This document shows positions 59,416-64,000 of a DNA stretch of 64,000 nucleotides, piece after piece. The notes under the pieces are model-generated. The model was not told the DNA's origin. It saw only the letters and a program-made list of their open reading frames with translations, and did no database searches. Origin of the DNA: Dreissena polymorpha (Eukaryota > Mollusca > Bivalvia > Myida > Dreissenidae); assembly GCF_020536995.1 (NCBI RefSeq), contig NC_068369.1, positions 24,705,040-24,769,039 of the forward strand, given 5' to 3'. The stretch's first letter is position 1; every line of letters starts with the position of its first letter. The position numbers were made by a program, and so were the translations under genes.

Positions 59416-61642
59416 ATGATGGTGAAAGGCATTCCCGTGTTGGTCCTGGTTGGACTTTCACTTTTGACACTTGGAGGTAACAGTTACAAGACATTTAAAA
59501 AACAATTGATTGTAATTTATTATTAAATAAAAACTTAATTTCCGGTTTATAACTTTGTGAAAAAAGCTGGACCTTTTTAAATTTAAATTTAAATACTCTT
59601 CAAAATGCCTTTTATGGTGAAATGTTCAGTTTCAGTAATCATTTAGGACTGACGCACTTCATTCATAGGAGACATGTAAATGTGCATGGAACTAGAGAAG
59701 AGCAATGGTTTAAAGAATTTAAAGAAATTATTTTGAAGATGAAATCAATGAATAATTAAAATGCATATCCAGATTGATCAAACCCGCTATTTTATTTAAC
59801 CTGAAAGGTGCTTGTGGTTACACACAGCTATTTGCTTCTTTTGTTCACTCGCTAAATAAAGGACCCAAATTGACTCAAATTAACTTTGTTTGGAGTATTT
59901 TGTGGGGATAGGGAAATTGGGACTCTTTCCCTTATTGGGAGAAAGTGTAGTTTTCCGATACTTTATTAGGATGGAAAAAATCCCTGATACCACTTATTTG
60001 TTATCCACATATGATCAAAGAAACCTCCTTCATCTCAATTTTCAGGACTCCTACACATAATTGGGATAGCATCTCCCTATTGGACAACTATTTCATTTTC
60101 CACTTTGCAAACCCAAGACAACAATGGAGGCCACCATGGCCTGTGGTTGGAGTGCAGCATTGTGTCATTATTACAAACCGTCGACTGTACAGAACACAAA
60201 GATGTCCAAGGTACGGTGATGTATACTTTGAGACTGTGAAGATACAAAAATTTGCGCTTGAATACTACATGAATAAATTGTGACATGATTTTCATAAATA
60301 CTCAGGAGGCGAGTAAATCACCTGGCTATTTTTAACAAGATATTAAATAGTAAATCGCTAAATATAAATATCTATACATAAGGGGTCCTTTTAAGCTTAA
60401 ATATAATTGTTAACTTTTGATAAGTTGAAATTCATTGTGCCCATTTTATAGATAGTGAAATATCATGTGCTATTTGTAAATGGAATATTTAAATTCAGTT
60501 TGATTTTTAAGTGTTTTACTGGTCAAAACCTTAACTTCATCAAAATAAAATAAACTTGTTTGGATCCATTGTCTACTTAGAAATGTAAATATTGAATATT
60601 CACTTCAAATTAGGGTCTTAGGCTAACTTTTCACTCTTATTTCTTATTATTAATTTGAAGTCATAGGTTTGATTAAAGCTCAAACTTTTCCCACTTGTCC
60701 TGAAATGACCAAAATGGTCATTAATAGTGGCAGCTTTTCCATCGAATTAGTTGACTCTTATAAACACTGTCAGTAGGGGAAAATCCCAAGTCTGTCGGGT
60801 TTTTTATTAGGGAATATATAATATGATTTAGGGGACTAAATTGGTTGATATCAATATTATTATGACTTTTTATGTCTTTATTTCGCAAACGTAACCCAAT
60901 TATAGCTCATCATTTGTTTTAATTTGTGCTTTTCAGGGTTTGTTGTAGCCACTCGGGCACTGACCATCCTGTCGTTGTTGCTAGGCATCCTCTGTATCCT
61001 GGTTACTGGTCTGTGGTTTGTGCTGAAGATCCAGACTCATCAGCTGATATTGATGATCTCGTCTCTCGGAACAGGATTTCTATGCGGTATGAGTTTCAAT
61101 ATCATGAAACATCACCTAAGTGTATTTTAATCAGTGATGGCCAGCACAATAGGTGAATTGCAATGATAAACATTGTAAGACTTAAGTTATTCATTATTAT
61201 ACTGTCACTATTTAATAACATTGGTAACCAACATTAATTTCTCATCCTGTTCTGTTGTAAAAAATATGCTTGCTAAAGATAGCTACTATGCCTATACATG
61301 CATTTTCTTGTTACAATGTATATTTGTATAAATTTTGTCACTGAAATGTTGCTTCAAAAGAAATTAAATGTTGCTTCAGAAAAAGAAACAATAAGGTTTG
61401 CTCAAACTCATTATTTTCTGTAATAAAACCTTCTCATGTTTGCAGGTTTGTTTAGTCTTATAGCCATCATAGTTTATGCAGCAGAGGTAAAAAGCAAAGA
61501 AAATGCAGTCAACAAAGTTTCTATGAGTTTTCGATACAGCTACACGCTGGGATGGAGCTTTGCATTGTGCACTGTGGCCTCAGTGTTGGCAGTGATTGCA
61601 GTGGTCCTCATAGCAGTTGGGATAAGGATGATGAAACGATAG
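59416..61642 (+). CDS. Claudin-like four-span membrane protein (PMP22/EMP/claudin superfamily)
   Basis: Exons 59416-59476, 60046-60210, 60937-61086 and 61446-61642 join in matching phases, each junction rebuilding Gly, to give 190 residues. The first ATG has A at -3; a second ATG follows directly. TM1 lies about residues 5-30. The first extracellular loop has W33, G52-L53-W54, C57 and C68, the W...GLW...C...C signature of the superfamily. The loop is followed by ATRALTIL and TM2 (~80-104), TM3 (~111-138), a loop with KSKENAVNK, then TM4 (~160-186) and a short tail ending IRMMKR. The length is near the lower end for claudins, and the tail lacks an obvious C-terminal YV-type PDZ ligand, so a role in epithelial contact is possible but a non-junctional EMP/PMP22-like role is equally open. 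Confidence 0.85.
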
Positions 61643-61766
61643 TTTTGTGTAGCTAACAGCCTACAGATCATAGTGTTGTGTAGCCATGGAGATCTGTTGT
61701 ACAAACCATGCCATGTACTGCCAAGGCCAGTATCAACAAAGCTCAATAATAACAGCTTTAGTCAGA

Positions 61767-61772
61767 AATAAA
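61767..61772 (+). promoter_or_regulatory. Polyadenylation signal AATAAA of the claudin-like gene
   Basis: AATAAA lies 125 bases after the stop codon at 61642. No other hexamer lies between. Confidence 0.55.
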
Positions 61773-61987
61773 AATATCTTTAGTCTTCAACTTGTTTAAC
61801 CCATTATTTAAACAAGTTTTTTATGTTTATTGATAGAACTTTACACACAATCAATTGTTGTTTCACCACATTTAACTTTTTAATAACTTGTTATGCCCCT
61901 TTTAAGAAGGCAGCATATAGCTCCTTATGAATGCCCAGATGTCCTTTCCCAAAATTCTTGTTTCAGCCATAATTATTTATAAAATAA

Positions 61988-62215
61988 CATGGGAGGTCAC
62001 AGGTTCGATCCCCACTCGGGGAGCGTTCTCTTGTTCTCCCCCAAAGACACCAAGTACTGGTTATAGGCCCTAGGGGAGCGTTCTCTTGTTCTCCCCCAAA
62101 GACACCAAGTACTGGTTATAGGCCCAGGAAACCGACTCGAGAGCATTTCTATAAGCCTAAAGCTTTCAATGCAATGGCAGCTAAAATAAATAGTTTTAAA
62201 TTAAACTAAATAATT
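61988..62215 (+). mobile_element. tRNA-derived SINE with internal 54-bp duplication
   Basis: GGAGGTCACAGGTTCGATCC contains a pol III B box (GGTTCGATCC); the A-box half is missing, so the 5' end is truncated. The body GAGCGTTCTCTTGTTCTCCC ... GGTTATAGGCCC occurs twice in tandem (54-bp period from 62021). The tail AAACCGACTCGAGAGCATTT ... CTAAAATAAATAG follows. Confidence 0.65.
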
Positions 62216-62759
62216 GAATAATAATTTAACAATAATGATTACCACGAGAGTATTTATTATCTCATTATCACTTGTGGCCATACCTCAAAGGTCAAGGGCA
62301 CACTAAGGGGTCAAAAGTCAAATAAAGCCATTAAACAGCTTGATAAAGTTTGGAGACTAATGTTGCATTTTGAGGCATCAATGCTTTATGAAAACATCAT
62401 GTTTTTTAATTGAAATAAGAAATTGAGACCTAAAGTTTTTACATATATTTATATAAAGATTTTTAAATGAGCTTTGTTGATAAGGTTTTAGTTTAACAGG
62501 TGTGTTGTAAAAAAGTCATTATATTGGATATAAAATTTGACTGTCTAGTGCAATAAGATGTCTAAAGCTGTTATGTCAATTATACACTGCAAATAGTATT
62601 TTTAGAAATTGATTTTTAACCTTTATTTTTCCTTATGTCAAAATTTATGTGTGTAACATCTGGTGCTAATTTTGAAAATTAAAACTTTAACAGTTTTGAA
62701 AATTTACAACCTGCACAATATATATACATTCCATTAAAAAAATGATGAGGTCAGGATTT
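62216..62759. other. Spacer, nothing recognised
   Basis: AT-rich. One ACCTCAAAGGTCAAGGGCAC at about 62280 recalls the AGGTCA-rich repeats but no element is delimited. Confidence 0.35.
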
Positions 62760-63757
62760 TTAGCTCGACTATTTTATATAAAATATATATAGTGGAGCTA
62801 ACCTACTCACCCCGGCGTTAGCATTAGCGTTGGCGTGCAAATGTTAAAGTTTGCGTACTACCCCAAATATTTTCAATGACCCTTGACATATTGCTTTCAT
62901 ATTTTGCATACTTCTTAACCAACATGACCCCAACCTATAAACAAGAGCAGACAACTCTATCAAGCATTTTGTAATAATTATGGCCCCTTTTCCACTTAGA
63001 ATATGCAGCAGATGTTAAAGTGTGCGTACTACCCCAACTATTTTCAATGTCCCTTGATATATTGCTTTCATATTTTGCATACTTCTTTACCAACATGACC
63101 CCAACCTATACACAAGAGCAGACAACTCTATCAAGCATTTTGTAATAATTATGGCCCCTTTTCTACTTAGAATATGAATATTATTGATAAATCAATGTTA
63201 AAGTTTGCGTACCACCTCATATATTTTCAATGTCCCTTGACATATTGCTTTCATATTTTGCAAACGTCTTTACCAACATGACCCCAATCTATAAACAAGA
63301 GCAGACAACTGTTTCAAGCATTTTGTAATAATTATGGCCCTTTTTCCATTTTAATATGCATATTACTTTAGTTACATTGCCTTAACTTCTTTATTTATGA
63401 TCAGATTTTATTAATACTTCAATCAACACTTACCTGAATACCACAATGGATTCCACCCAAACAATACCCCACGTACCAACCCAGAATCCCTGCCCCCCCC
63501 CCTTCCCCCCACATTTTTTTTCCTTTTTTTATTTTTGAAAGATCATCTAATAAATGACCACACCCCACAATATACCCCCCCTCTCAACCCTCCCCTCCCC
63601 AAAAAAATAAAATAAAAGAATTGTTTTCCCCTTTTTTTAATTTTGAAAGATCGTCTATTAAATGATTGAATATGAACAATTTCCCCATGACGGCTTACGT
63701 TAAACTGTCAAACACTCGAATAGTGGAGCGCGCTGTCCTCTGACAGCTCTTGTTATA
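62760..63757. repeat. Hairpin-ended array with three ~175 bp units
   Basis: It opens TTAGCTCGACTATTTTATAT ... ATAGTGGAGCTAA, a hairpin, and closes AATAGTGGAGCGCGCTGTCC followed by CTGACAGCTCTTGTTAT. Units at about 62846, 63017 and 63200 share AAAGTTTGCGTACTACCCCA and GACATATTGCTTTCATATTT. Between units and right end is a C-rich stretch (63480-63600). Layout parallels the other hairpin-ended repeats. Confidence 0.65.
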
Positions 63758-64000
63758 TACCCAATTAAGTATTATTAATTGTATTTGGGTGCTTGATTTT
63801 ACAAAAAATCAATTAACAAAATCCAAACCAGCAAAATCATTTATAAACAGGAAGTTTAATTGAATCCGTCTCTAAGATCATGTTTTTTGTACACAGACTA
63901 AAATATATCTGAAATTACTTTCATTAATGATGATTTTTCTAAAAGAAAACCACCCATATATTTCATTGATCATTCATTATGCCCCCTTGAAAGAAGTTGG

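Noticed and set aside
1-64000. LTR or virus-like elements
   Set aside because: I found no long terminal repeats or capsid, envelope or integrase-like reading; the retroelement pieces seen are LINE and SINE only.

Overview
The window is AT-rich, intron-rich eukaryotic DNA. Four animal genes can be assembled exon by exon, each with GT/AG junctions and matching phases. They sit among many short non-autonomous DNA transposons, tRNA-derived repeats and tandem arrays rich in AGGTCA. The gene families and the repeat families (palindromic elements flanked by TTAA, hairpin-ended arrays with TCAAGGTCA) suggest a bivalve mollusc, perhaps a heterodont such as Dreissena. That species-level guess is inference from repeat appearance and was not searched.

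Layout. Positions 1-7.8 kb: the 5' part of EIF4B on the minus strand (two coding exons; the first and the later exons are not found). Its intron holds a three-level nest of repeats at 4.2-7.6 kb. Positions 8.3-16 kb: a hAT-like element, a cluster of TCAACTCGCAC sites, an orphan zinc-finger exon and a transposon with arrays at both ends. Positions 13.7/17.5-29.7 kb: LZTFL1 (BBS17) on the plus strand. Nine coding exons are certain and a tenth, carrying only the start codon, is proposed. The predicted protein has 298 residues. Positions 29.7-36 kb: intergenic, with repeats only.

Positions 36-48.9 kb, minus strand: an innate-immunity locus. A complete MyD88-type adaptor (Death domain, linker, TIR) occupies five exons at 48,890-44,832, with intron positions that match those I recall for vertebrate MYD88. 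A second set of three TIR exons at 39,729-36,036 has the same order and the same splice phases but no Death-domain exon of its own. It could be an alternative 3' half of the same gene, giving a 654-residue protein instead of 476, or a duplicated TIR-only gene. An intronic minisatellite next to this second set appears to be built from copies of its own splice acceptor and exon start.

Positions 49-59 kb: no gene; microsatellites, TTAA-flanked elements and a LINE remnant carrying an inserted palindromic element. Positions 59.4-61.6 kb, plus strand: a four-exon claudin-like four-span membrane protein of 190 residues. Positions 62-63.8 kb: a tRNA-derived SINE and another hairpin-ended array.

The genes do not form a pathway: translation initiation (EIF4B), ciliary trafficking (LZTFL1), Toll/IL-1 signalling (MyD88-like) and membrane/junction (claudin-like). 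No LTR or virus-like element, CRISPR array or intact tRNA/rRNA gene was recognised.
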